Of a stretch of 64,000 nucleotides of DNA, positions 1-8,451 are shown in pieces. Origin of the DNA: Hyphomicrobiales bacterium (GTDB lineage Bacteria > Pseudomonadota > Alphaproteobacteria > Rhizobiales > Xanthobacteraceae); NCBI GenBank assembly GCA_009377695.1, contig WHTP01000013.1, forward strand, positions 1-64,000, written 5' to 3'. The number at the start of each line of letters is the position of its first letter. Position 1 is the stretch's first letter. A model generated the notes under the pieces. That model saw nothing but the letters and a program-made list of their open reading frames with translations. It made no database searches and was not told the DNA's origin. A program made the translations under genes and the position numbers.

Positions 1-803
1 GGCGACCTCTTGGTCGGCATCGAGGCGATCTGCGTCAGGCCGGCACGCTCGTAGACCGCGACGTGATGGTCCTGGTTCGACGAGACGACGACATGCTGGT
101 TGTCGGGCGACACCCGCACACGTCGCATCTGCTTCTTCTCGGCATTGGCGCCGTCGATCGGCACCGTGCGGATGACGGCGTGCGAGCGCGCGTCGATGAC
201 GTAAAGCTCAGCCGCGTCCTGTGCGCACGCATAGACCGCGGTGCCATCGGGCGAGACGGCGAGTCCCTCAACGGCGTGAGGAAGTGCGATGCGATCGATG
301 ACGCTCCGGCGCGCCACGTCGATGGCAACCAGGTAGTTCGACTTCACTGATGCGAACACCTTGCCGGTCGCATGGCTGACTGCGACCCAGTGCGCGGTGT
401 GTCCGACGTCGATCTTATCGACCTTGCCGCTTAAGGGATCGATCGCCAGCACGGCATTGCCGAGTTCGCCCGAGGACCACAGCGTGCCCTGCTCGTCCAT
501 CATCACGCCGTGCGGCGCATATACCGCGCCGAGATCGATCACGCGCGTGAGCGATCGCGACGGCAGGTCGATCACCACGATGCGGCGGTCGGGATTCACG
601 CGCCTGGCGAACACGCCGTCCCCATAGACCGAACCGTACGCCGTTCGGCCGTCCGCGGAGATCGCGAGCTCATGGGTCGAGCCCGGCATGTCGATGGTCG
701 CCTGCATCGTCAGCGTCGCCGCGTCGAGGAAATGCACCTTGTGCGCGGTCTTGGCGGTGACAATCAGGTTCGGCCCGCCGGGCCGGTTGTTCAAATCGGT
801 CAT
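1..803 (-). CDS. YVTN/WD-type beta-propeller protein (3' end outside window)
   Basis: Reading down from the ATG at 803 gives an open frame to the window edge, about 267 codons, with no stop. It shows repeated propeller-blade elements: stretches such as NLIVTAKTAHKVHFLDAAT, ELAISADGRTAYGS and GLAVSPDGTAVYACA, each with the SPDG-type turn and a following hydrophobic strand, spaced about 40 residues apart. This is typical of YVTN-family seven-bladed propellers, often periplasmic. No signal peptide is seen at this start. The gene starts 29 bases downstream of the binding-protein-like gene that ends at 832 on the same strand, so the two may be co-transcribed. The ligand or partner cannot be told from the sequence. 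Confidence 0.75.
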   Translation of the reverse strand, partial: MTDLNNRPGGPNLIVTAKTAHKVHFLDAATLTMQATIDMPGSTHELAISADGRTAYGSVYGDGVFARRVNPDRRIVVIDLPSRSLTRVIDLGAVYAPHGVMMDEQGTLWSSGELGNAVLAIDPLSGKVDKIDVGHTAHWVAVSHATGKVFASVKSNYLVAIDVARRSVIDRIALPHAVEGLAVSPDGTAVYACAQDAAELYVIDARSHAVIRTVPIDGANAEKKQMRRVRVSPDNQHVVVSSNQDHHVAVYERAGLTQIASMPTKRS

Positions 804-831
804 GGGACGACTTTAGCAGATTGGACGGCCG

Positions 832-1809
832 CTATTCGACGGCGACCGGAAACATCTCGTCCGTCGTGATGACGCGGGGCGCAAGGCCCTGCTCGTGCAC
901 GAAGCGGCCGATCGCTTCCCAGGTCGGCCGGTTGGGCTCCACGCCATAGGGCCAATAGTCCTTGCCGAATACCCGCCAGGTTTCCTCGACGTGATCGATC
1001 AGGAACGGCAACGCGAGATGCAGCGCATCGGTATCGTAAAGACCCTCGGTCGCGATCGCCTTCGCCTCGCAGAACGCCTTGTAGATGCTTTTCGCCACCC
1101 ACGGATGCTCGCGATGCACGTCTTCGCGCACCACCACCGTGTGCATGATCGGGAAGATCTTCGTGCGCCGGTAATAGTCTTGCTCCACCTGCTTGAAGTT
1201 CGGCCACAACCGCGCAATGTGCGGCGCACCGTTGAGGAACGATTGCGGGATGTAGAGTGTCAAGAGTGCGTCCAGTTCGCCGGCATCGAACATCATTTCG
1301 AGCGTCTGCGTGCCGGAAAGAAAGTCGAGCTTGACCGCCTTGGGCAAATTGAGTGGGATCAGCGGCTGCTCGACGAACGTGTTCAGCCCGCCCATGAACC
1401 AGTGCATGTGCTCGGACTTGATGCCGTAATCGTGCTCCAGCATCCCGCGCATGAAGCACAGTCCGGTGGAGGAATATTGCGAGGTGCCGACGCGCTTGCC
1501 GCGCAGGTCTTTCGGCTTCTCGATTCCCGAACCCTTGCGCACGTAGATGCAGGAGTGACGAAAAATCTTCGAGAGCGCGACCGGCACCGCGACAAACGGG
1601 CAGTCGCCGCGCGCCTTCAACGCCGTGTAGGACGCGAGCGACAGTTCGGAGACCTGGAATTCCTTGTCGTCCAGCATGCGCTGGAACGTCTGCCGCGGCC
1701 GCAGGATCTGAATGTCGAGATCGATGCCCTCGGGCTTCACCCGCCCGTCGATGATCGGGCGTGTCCGGTCGTAGTTCCAGCAGGCAAGCGTGAGCTTCAG
1801 GTTGGGCAT
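832..1809 (-). CDS. NMT1/THI5-like or 4,5-dihydroxyphthalate decarboxylase-like protein
   Basis: A 325-residue protein with the periplasmic-binding-protein-like fold seen in proteins annotated as 4,5-dihydroxyphthalate decarboxylase or ABC substrate-binding protein. Supporting stretches are the N-terminal KLTLACWNYDRTRPIIDGRV, the FQRMLDDKEFQVSELSLASY segment and the KPKDLRGKRVGTSQYSSTG segment typical of the ligand-contact region. There is no signal peptide, so a cytoplasmic role is likelier than transport. No permease or ATPase gene lies next to it. It follows the DUF2459 gene by 16 bases on the same strand. The annotation as a phthalate enzyme is common for this family but is not shown by anything in the sequence. 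Confidence 0.7.
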   Translation of the reverse strand: MPNLKLTLACWNYDRTRPIIDGRVKPEGIDLDIQILRPRQTFQRMLDDKEFQVSELSLASYTALKARGDCPFVAVPVALSKIFRHSCIYVRKGSGIEKPKDLRGKRVGTSQYSSTGLCFMRGMLEHDYGIKSEHMHWFMGGLNTFVEQPLIPLNLPKAVKLDFLSGTQTLEMMFDAGELDALLTLYIPQSFLNGAPHIARLWPNFKQVEQDYYRRTKIFPIMHTVVVREDVHREHPWVAKSIYKAFCEAKAIATEGLYDTDALHLALPFLIDHVEETWRVFGKDYWPYGVEPNRPTWEAIGRFVHEQGLAPRVITTDEMFPVAVE

Positions 1810-1825
1810 GGCATTCTCTGTTGGT

Positions 1826-2560
1826 TCAGCGGGCGCCCGGCGACAGCCGGACCGCGCCGGTGCGCGCGGTCAAATCCCATAGCAAGCCTTGCGGCAAGGT
1901 GGCCACCAACGGCGCGGTCGGCACGCCGGCCGCGTCGAGCAGATCGGCGACCCAATGATTGCAGACTCTGAACACGTTGAAGGTCCCGACTGCACGGAAG
2001 AATAGGCTCGGGCCATAGAGGCCGCGGCCCAATTCTTCAATCGTGCCGTCGGTACCGCTGCGGGCGAACGTCGCGTCGAGCATAGCCGCGAGCCGCGCGA
2101 ATCCGTCTTCGCCGAGCGTAACCGCAACCATACTGGCGCTGAGGTACGCCAACCGCGGATGCTGGTGGAGGCCGACCACATGCAGCACCGACGGGTTGCC
2201 CGGCCTGAACAAGGCACGCAGCGCCAGCGCGGTCGTCAGCGCGTTCGTCGTCGGCACCCGCGTATAAAATGCTTCGTCGCCCCAGCCAAATTCGAGCCGC
2301 TCATAGCCGGCGAAGCGCTCCGTCACCGCCGCCAGCGCCGGCAATGCCTCCCGGCGGGCGGCCTCGGCCAAGGCCTCGCGCGGCAGGATGATCCCCGAGT
2401 GATGGAAATTGGCGACGACGAACACCTCGACGCGCGTGGCGTCCGGCGCTGGCGGGTAGAGGGTGTCGTCGCCCGAGCGGGCCGTGGCAATGGCCGCGAC
2501 GATCAGCGCAACCGCCAGAATGCCGATCAGCCATGCAGCCCATCGCAGAATGCGCCGCAC
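1826..2560 (-). CDS. DUF2459 (TIGR02117-like) membrane-anchored protein
   Basis: A 244-residue protein starting at GTG (2560), chosen because AGGAG lies six bases upstream. Residues 5-27 form one hydrophobic anchor. The rest carries family hallmarks: FVVANFHHSGIILP near residue 50, EFGWGDEAFYTR near residue 95, LHVVGLHQHP near 127, and a C-terminal RVCNHWVADLLDAAGVPT with a conserved Cys-Asn-His. In the family these suggest a periplasmic cysteine-protease-like fold, but function is unknown. It sits 15 bases after the epimerase gene in the valS-led transcription unit. Confidence 0.8.
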   Translation of the reverse strand: MRRILRWAAWLIGILAVALIVAAIATARSGDDTLYPPAPDATRVEVFVVANFHHSGIILPREALAEAARREALPALAAVTERFAGYERLEFGWGDEAFYTRVPTTNALTTALALRALFRPGNPSVLHVVGLHQHPRLAYLSASMVAVTLGEDGFARLAAMLDATFARSGTDGTIEELGRGLYGPSLFFRAVGTFNVFRVCNHWVADLLDAAGVPTAPLVATLPQGLLWDLTARTGAVRLSPGAR

Positions 2561-2575
2561 GCCTTTCTCCTGATT

Positions 2576-3304
2576 TCAGGTTGTCACCATCCGGAAATCC
2601 GGATCGAAGCCGAACGCACGCCGCGCTTTCTCAATCAGCACCGTGCCGTCGTCCTCGGCGATGTTGTAGATGCCCGGCTCACCGCGCGACACGGCGAGCC
2701 GCGCCACCTGCGCGGCGGCGTCTACATGCAATGGTGATGTGCCTGACGGCTTCGGAGTCCACGTGCCCGGCCCGTAGAACCGGCCATAACGCAGCACGAG
2801 ACCGTCGACGCCGGGCGTGTTCATCACCGCCTCTTCTAGCGCCGCAACACCACCGACCGAGACCGCGCGGGCACCTTCGGCCGCAATATCCAGCGGATCG
2901 GTTTCCGCGCGCGCCCCTTCACCCGGTGCATAGGCCCAGGCGATGCTCTGCGCGACCACGCGCTTGACGCCGGCGGCCTGCGCCGCCGCCATGAGATTGC
3001 GCGAGCCGTCGCAGCGCAGCCGGGCATTGTTTTCCGTCACAGCGACCGCCTGCGCGGGATCTTGCACCTCGGGCAAATCGGTAAGCTGATGGATGATGAC
3101 ATCGGGCCTTGCCGTAACGACGGCTTGTTCTAAAGCGACCCTGTCGAAGACATCGATGACGACAGGGGTCGCGCCTTGCGCGCGCAACGCCGCCACCTTG
3201 GCCGGCGAGCGGGTCGTAGCGATGACCTGATGCTCGTCCTGGCGCAACAGCGGCAGCAGCCGCTGGCCGACCACGCCGCTCGCCCCCGCAACGAAAACAA
3301 TCAC
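2576..3304 (-). CDS. NAD-dependent epimerase/dehydratase family protein
   Basis: A 242-residue extended short-chain dehydrogenase. The N-terminal dinucleotide-binding motif GASGVVGQRLL is at residues 7-17, and the following segment resembles atypical SDR/NmrA-like epimerases. The usual YxxxK catalytic pair is not obvious; a serine-rich VAQSIAWAYAP segment occupies that region, so substrate and activity are uncertain. The start is GTG at 3304; it overlaps the valS stop by four bases (GTGA), which implies translational coupling to valS. Confidence 0.8.
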   Translation of the reverse strand: MIVFVAGASGVVGQRLLPLLRQDEHQVIATTRSPAKVAALRAQGATPVVIDVFDRVALEQAVVTARPDVIIHQLTDLPEVQDPAQAVAVTENNARLRCDGSRNLMAAAQAAGVKRVVAQSIAWAYAPGEGARAETDPLDIAAEGARAVSVGGVAALEEAVMNTPGVDGLVLRYGRFYGPGTWTPKPSGTSPLHVDAAAQVARLAVSRGEPGIYNIAEDDGTVLIEKARRAFGFDPDFRMVTT

Positions 3305-6117
3305 GCCGCCCCCTTGAGCCGCTCCAACGCCTCCAGGATCTTGGCGCGGCGGCCTTCCGCCTCCTCGCGCTTCTCGCGCTCGCCTTCGACGACCTCCTCG
3401 GCAGCGTTTTGGATGAATTTCGGGTTGTTGAGCTTGGCGTCAACACGAGCGATGTCGGCGTCGACGCGGGCTAGCTCCTTGGCGAGCCGCGTTTGCTCGG
3501 CAGCGAAATCGATCACGCCCTTGAGCGGCAACGCCATCACCTCGCCGCGCACCAGAAGCTGGATCGACCCGGGTGGCACGGCTTTTGCGACCGACAGGCT
3601 CGACAGCCGAGCAAGCCGTCGGATCATGTCGGCCCAGCGGCCGGCACGCGCATCGGTCTCCGCGGAAACTCCGGCAAGCACCACTGGCAGCTCGGTCGCG
3701 ACCGTGAGATTCATCTCGGCCCGCACCGAACGGATCGCGGTCACGATGTCGATCACCCAGCCGATCTCGCTCTCGGCGGCATGGTCGGAGAGCCGCGCAT
3801 GTTCCGGCCATGGTGCGAGCGCCAACAAGCCGTCACGCGGCGGGCCCTGCTCGGCGGTGACGCGCCAGAGCTCTTCGGTCACGAAAGGCATGAACGGGTG
3901 CAGCATCTTGTAGATCTCGTCGCGCACCCAGGCCACCATGGCCCGCGTTTCCGCCTTCGCTGCGTTGTCGGGACCGCCGAGAACCGGTTTGACGAGCTCG
4001 AGATACCAATCGCAATAGATGTTCCAGACGAAGCGGTAGAGCGCGTTAGCCGCGTCGTTGAACTTATAGGTCTCGATCTGCTCGGTGACCTCACGAGAGG
4101 CCTTCTGGAGCTCGTGCGCGATCCAGCGATTGAGCGTCTCCATGTTCGATGACGGATCGAAGCCGGCGACCGTCGCGCATTCGTTCATCTCCGCGAAGCG
4201 AGAAGCATTCCACAGCTTGGTCGTGAAGTTGCGATTGTTCTCGAAATGTTGCGGAGACAGCTTGATGTCGTGGCCCTGCGCCACAGCCCGCGCGAGCGAG
4301 AACCGCAACGCGTCGGCGCCAAACTCGTCGACGACGCCGAGCGGATCGATAACGTTGCCCTTCGACTTCGACATTTTCTGTCCGCGCTCGTCGCGGACCA
4401 GTCGATGGATGTAGACCGTATGGAACGGGATGTCCTTCATGAAATGAAGGCCCATCATCATCATGCGCGCAACCCAGAAGAAGATGATGTCGAAGCCTGT
4501 CACCAACACATTGGTCGGATAGAAGCGCTTGAGCTCGGCGGTCTCGTACGGCCACCCGAGCGTCGAGAACGGCCACAGTGCCGACGAGAACCAGGTGTCG
4601 AGCACGTCCTCGTCACGCCAGACCGGGACCTTCTCCGGCGGCTCGCCGCCGAAGCCGACTTTGGTGAGGCTTTCGTCCATGCTGCCGACCAGCTCGACGT
4701 CCTTCTTGTAGTAGTTCTTCGCGCGCTGGAGCGCTTCGGCTTCAGTCTCGGCAACGAACACCTCAGTCTTCGCGATCGACAATTGATCGCCGTCGAGCGC
4801 CCAGCCGTACCACGCCGGGATCTGGTGGCCCCACCAGAGCTGGCGCGAGATGCACCAGGGCTGGATGTTGTCCATCCAGTTGAAATAGGTCGCCTCCCAC
4901 TGCTGCGGTACGAACACCGTGCGCCCATCGCGCACCGCCTGCGCGGCCGGCTGCGCCAGAGTCTTGGCGTCGACGTACCACTGGTCGGTGAGATACGGCT
5001 CGATGATCACGCCGGAGCGGTCGCCATGCGGCACCATGTGCACGTGTGACTCGATCTTGGCGACCAGCCCCTTGTCCTGCATGCGCTCGACGATCAGGCG
5101 GCGCGCGACGAAGCGGTCGAGGCCGTGCATCTGCAGCGTCTCGACCAGCTCCGGCGCCATCGGATCGATGCCATCGAGGAAGGCGTCGTTGTTTTCAAGG
5201 TTGAGATTGGCCTCGCGGTCGAGCACGTTGACCGGCGGCAGATCGTGGCGGCGGCCGACCTCGAAATCATTGAAGTCGTGCGCCGGCGTGATCTTGACCG
5301 CGCCGGTACCCTTCTCGGGATCGGAGTATTCATCGGCGATGATCGGAATGCGACGCCCGACCAGCGGCAAGATTGCGAAACGGCCGACCAGGTCGCGGTA
5401 GCGCTCGTCGTCGGGATGCACCGCGACCGCGGTGTCGCCCAGCATCGTCTCCGGCCGCGTCGTCGCGACGGTGATGAAAGTGTCGCGCAGTCCCTCGACT
5501 GGATAGCGGAAGTGCCAGAGATGGCCTTTCGTCTCCACCTGTTGCACTTCGAGATCGGAAATCGCGGTGAGCAGCTTCGGGTCCCAATTGACCAGCCGCT
5601 TGTCCTTGTAGATCAGGCCGGCGCGATAGAGCGTGACGAAGACGCGGATCACCGCCTTCGACAGCCCCTCGTCCATGGTGAAGCGCTCGCGCGACCAGTC
5701 GCACGACGCACCGAGCCGCTTGAGCTGGTTAATGATGGTGCCGCCCGATTCCGCCTTCCAGGTCCAGACCTTTTCGAGGAACTTCTCGCGCCCCAGCGCG
5801 CGGCGGCCCGGCTCCTGGCGCTCCATAAGCTGGCGCTCGACCACCATCTGGGTGGCGATGCCGGCATGGTCGGTTCCGACCTGCCAGAGCACGTCCTTGC
5901 CGCGCATCCGCTCGAACCGGCAGAGCACGTCCTGGAGCGTGTTATTGAGCGCATGCCCCATATGCAGCGAGCCGGTGACGTTGGGGGGCGGGATGACGAT
6001 GCAGTAGGGCTCGGCCGAACGCCGTTCGGGCTGGCCGGCGCGGAAGGCACCGGCCTCTTCCCAAAGCGCAGCGATGCGCGTCTCGACCTCGGCAGGTTGG
6101 TAGGTCTTGTCGATCAT
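3301..6117 (-). CDS. valS: valyl-tRNA synthetase
   Basis: Charges tRNA-Val with valine in the cytoplasm. The 938-residue length fits bacterial ValRS. The class I signature is PPPNVTGSLHMGHALNN with HMGH at residues 52-55, and KMSKS is at 581-585. The central editing domain carries TTRPETMLGDTAVAVHP, and a C-terminal coiled coil (about residues 870-935) with alternating Lys/Glu/Arg closes the protein, as usual in ValRS. I chose the ATG at 6117 because the protein then begins with a typical MIDKTYQPAEVETR; the frame stays open upstream but without family-like sequence. It is divergent from the MFS gene at 6221 and overlaps the downstream epimerase by four bases. Confidence 0.97.
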   Translation of the reverse strand: MIDKTYQPAEVETRIAALWEEAGAFRAGQPERRSAEPYCIVIPPPNVTGSLHMGHALNNTLQDVLCRFERMRGKDVLWQVGTDHAGIATQMVVERQLMERQEPGRRALGREKFLEKVWTWKAESGGTIINQLKRLGASCDWSRERFTMDEGLSKAVIRVFVTLYRAGLIYKDKRLVNWDPKLLTAISDLEVQQVETKGHLWHFRYPVEGLRDTFITVATTRPETMLGDTAVAVHPDDERYRDLVGRFAILPLVGRRIPIIADEYSDPEKGTGAVKITPAHDFNDFEVGRRHDLPPVNVLDREANLNLENNDAFLDGIDPMAPELVETLQMHGLDRFVARRLIVERMQDKGLVAKIESHVHMVPHGDRSGVIIEPYLTDQWYVDAKTLAQPAAQAVRDGRTVFVPQQWEATYFNWMDNIQPWCISRQLWWGHQIPAWYGWALDGDQLSIAKTEVFVAETEAEALQRAKNYYKKDVELVGSMDESLTKVGFGGEPPEKVPVWRDEDVLDTWFSSALWPFSTLGWPYETAELKRFYPTNVLVTGFDIIFFWVARMMMMGLHFMKDIPFHTVYIHRLVRDERGQKMSKSKGNVIDPLGVVDEFGADALRFSLARAVAQGHDIKLSPQHFENNRNFTTKLWNASRFAEMNECATVAGFDPSSNMETLNRWIAHELQKASREVTEQIETYKFNDAANALYRFVWNIYCDWYLELVKPVLGGPDNAAKAETRAMVAWVRDEIYKMLHPFMPFVTEELWRVTAEQGPPRDGLLALAPWPEHARLSDHAAESEIGWVIDIVTAIRSVRAEMNLTVATELPVVLAGVSAETDARAGRWADMIRRLARLSSLSVAKAVPPGSIQLLVRGEVMALPLKGVIDFAAEQTRLAKELARVDADIARVDAKLNNPKFIQNAAEEVVEGEREKREEAEGRRAKILEALERLKGAA

Positions 6118-6220
6118 TGTCGTTTCGGTTTCGCCTGTTCGCGCGGTAAAAAGCGCGCCAGTTCGCACACTGTCAATGTCCACAGCCGCCACTTGACCAC
6201 CAATCGGTGACCCCCTTCCC

Positions 6221-7420
6221 GTGCCGTTCAGTCCCTCGCCTGCCGCCGTGCCGAGCCCAACCCGATCGATCGTCCTGCTCGCGGTGGCCGGCTTTGCCAG
6301 CCAGGCGCAGGTCCGGGTCACCGATTCACTCCTCCCGCAGATCGCCGGTGACTTTGGAACCACCGTGGGCGCGGCGGCCATGGTGGTCACGGCCTACGCA
6401 GTGGCGCACGGCTCGGTCCAGTTCTTCATCGGCCCGATCGGCGACCGGTTCGGTAAGTACCTCACCGTTATGACCATGTGCCTCGCCTCCTCGATCCTGG
6501 TCATGGCCTGCGGGCTTGCCAATTCGCTGACCGAGCTCGTAATCGCGCGGCTGCTCGCGGGTGCCTGCGCCGGGTGGGTCATCCCGCTATCGATGGCCTA
6601 TGTCGGCGACGTGACACCCTACGACCGGCGCCAGCCGGTGCTCGGCCGCTACCTGACCGGGCAGATCACGGGACAACTGTTCGGTCAGGCCGCCGGCGGC
6701 GTCCTCGGCGACCTGTTCGGCTGGCGCAACGTCTTCTTCATTCTCGGCGCGATGTTTGCGCTCGCGACCGCAGGCCTGATTTACGAGCTTATCACCAACA
6801 AGAGCACGCGCGCCACCGGACGGCCGGAAGAGCGCTCGCGCGGCTTCGTTGCCGATTACAAGGCCGTGCTGTCGAATCCCTGGGCACGGATTGTGATCTT
6901 CGCGGTGTTCCTCGAATCCGTGTTCGGTTGGGGCGCCTTTGCCTATATCGGCGCCGATCTCAACCATCGCTTTGGACTAAGCCTCACGGCCATCGGCCTG
7001 ATCGTCGGGTGTTTCGCGCTCGGCGGACTGGTCTACACCGCGACGGTGCAGCAGCTCGTCAACCGGTTCGTCCAGGTGGGGTTAGCCGTCGGCGGCGCAA
7101 TGGTGTGCGGCGTTTGCTATCTCCTGCTGGCAGCGGGTTTGGCGTGGTGGCTCGCGCCGATCGCCGTTGGATTCTACGGCTTCGGGTTCTACGCGTTGCA
7201 CAACACGTTGCAGACCTGCGGGACGCAGATGACGCCGGAAGCGCGCGCGACCGGCTTCGCGCTGTTCTCGTCCGCCATCTATCTCGGCCAGATGGTCGGC
7301 GTCGGCTTGAGCGCGATCGTGTTCGACCGCGCCGGCGCGATGCCGCTCCTGGTGGCGGCGGGTCTTGCGTTGCCAGCGATGGCGTTGTGGTTCGCGCGCA
7401 AATTGAAGCTCAGGAGTTAG
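6221..7420 (+). CDS. major facilitator superfamily transporter
   Basis: A 399-residue inner-membrane protein with about twelve hydrophobic helices. The loop between helices 2 and 3 has GPIGDRFGKYLTV, the MFS motif A. A Lys/Arg-rich central loop near residues 190-210 separates the two halves. Family membership suggests drug or metabolite efflux driven by the proton gradient, but no substrate can be assigned. The start is GTG at 6221 with only a weak upstream purine stretch, so the start is uncertain. It lies between valS and popZ, which are close neighbours in many alphaproteobacteria, and points away from valS. Confidence 0.88.
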   Translation: MPFSPSPAAVPSPTRSIVLLAVAGFASQAQVRVTDSLLPQIAGDFGTTVGAAAMVVTAYAVAHGSVQFFIGPIGDRFGKYLTVMTMCLASSILVMACGLANSLTELVIARLLAGACAGWVIPLSMAYVGDVTPYDRRQPVLGRYLTGQITGQLFGQAAGGVLGDLFGWRNVFFILGAMFALATAGLIYELITNKSTRATGRPEERSRGFVADYKAVLSNPWARIVIFAVFLESVFGWGAFAYIGADLNHRFGLSLTAIGLIVGCFALGGLVYTATVQQLVNRFVQVGLAVGGAMVCGVCYLLLAAGLAWWLAPIAVGFYGFGFYALHNTLQTCGTQMTPEARATGFALFSSAIYLGQMVGVGLSAIVFDRAGAMPLLVAAGLALPAMALWFARKLKLRS

Positions 7421-7453
7421 AGTCTTATCCACTCGGGCGATCTATCAACCGCC

Positions 7454-7530
7454 CATTCCCGCGCAAGCGGGAATCCAGGAACCTATTTTGCCCCCTGGGT
7501 TCCGGCTTTTCGCCGGGACGAGCGGACGGT
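7454..7530. repeat. short palindromic intergenic repeat
   Basis: Between the convergent MFS and popZ genes lies a perfect hairpin, TTCCCGC at 7456-7462 and GCGGGAA at 7467-7473 around a GCAA loop. It is followed by ATCCAGGAACC and, after a short gap, CCTGGGTTCCGG, which pair imperfectly, and a small TTTTCGCCGGG segment. The arrangement resembles REP-like palindromes found in many Rhizobiales intergenic spaces. It may also end transcription from both sides. Confidence 0.6.
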
Positions 7531-7537
7531 GAGTCGG

Positions 7538-8221
7538 TCAGGCCCGCCCGCGCGACACGCGCTCGATCTCGGCGCGCACCAAGCGCTCGACCAGCCCGGG
7601 CAGATTGTCGTCGAGCCAGGATTTCAGCATCGGCCGCAGCATCTCGCGGACGAGATCTTCGAGCGTGCGGGCGTTCTGCACCAACACGGTATGAGCGAGC
7701 CTGTTGAACGCCGAATCAACCGCCGCCGTCGTCGTCGACGAGATCAACGCATCCGCATCGAGCCGCGGAGGACGCGGACCCGAGGTCCGCGAGGACTCCG
7801 ATTCGATCGGCCGGTCCTCGAACACCACGTCGGAATGCCCGTCGATGGTGCGGAAACCACCATTCGGTTGTTCCGGCTCCGCCATCGATTCGGTCAATTC
7901 GAGAATGTCGGGCGTCGGCGGCCCTTGCTCCGGCTCGGGGGAAGCGGGCGTGTTGAGGTTGGAGAGCATCTCGTCAACCTCGGCCTGCCGCATCGACGGC
8001 TCCGACGCCGGACGCGGCGGCGCGATCGGAGATGCGCGCGAGGACGGAGTTGGAACAGGCTCAGGACGTTGCGCCATCAGCGATGGCGGTGGCGGCACCG
8101 GATCGGCCGCCTTCGTCGGCGGCGCGTTGGTGCTCGTGGTGTCGTCATCAGCGATGATCCGTCGAATGGAGGCGAGAATCTCCTCCATCGTCGGTTCTGT
8201 TGCCTTTGCAGGCTGGTTCAT
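7538..8221 (-). CDS. popZ: PopZ-like polar organizing protein (DUF2497)
   Basis: A 227-residue protein with the three-part PopZ layout. The N-terminus has the conserved PTMEEILASIRRIIADDD motif (residues 10-27), the partner-binding helix. A long proline- and acidic-rich disordered linker runs to about residue 150. The C-terminus holds conserved helices ending in VREMLRPMLKSWLDDNLPGLVERLVRAEIERV, the oligomerisation region. In Caulobacter PopZ forms the pole-organising matrix that anchors ParB-bound origins. It is followed on the same strand by the MFS gene and valS; the DUF2497-valS neighbourhood is common in alphaproteobacteria. Confidence 0.92.
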   Translation of the reverse strand: MNQPAKATEPTMEEILASIRRIIADDDTTSTNAPPTKAADPVPPPPSLMAQRPEPVPTPSSRASPIAPPRPASEPSMRQAEVDEMLSNLNTPASPEPEQGPPTPDILELTESMAEPEQPNGGFRTIDGHSDVVFEDRPIESESSRTSGPRPPRLDADALISSTTTAAVDSAFNRLAHTVLVQNARTLEDLVREMLRPMLKSWLDDNLPGLVERLVRAEIERVSRGRA

Positions 8222-8451
8222 GTGCCGCTTCCCCGCTCAGGTGCCCGCGCCCTGAGTTGCACCTTATGATTCGGCGCGAATCAGCGTCGAAGCGTAGCGC
8301 GCTTATAGGTAGAACGCAGTCTGGAAAGTGCGCTCATCCAATGATTTGAGAGCGACCTCGGACGCAGACCGGTTCCGCCTACCGATCGCGAGCCGGCGTC
8401 GAAGTCGAAGCAATATGGCAAGTCGAACGTCGAACGCAAGTTCGTCGAAAC

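Noticed and set aside
895-1971. Long plus-strand open frame of 358 codons
   Set aside because: It is antisense to the binding-protein-like gene, has arginine/histidine-rich composition and no domain; it is a high-GC shadow frame.
8380-8450. Cluster of GTCGAA motifs downstream of tolC
   Set aside because: Irregular spacing and short; could be chance in a GC-rich spacer, and no array-like order is seen.
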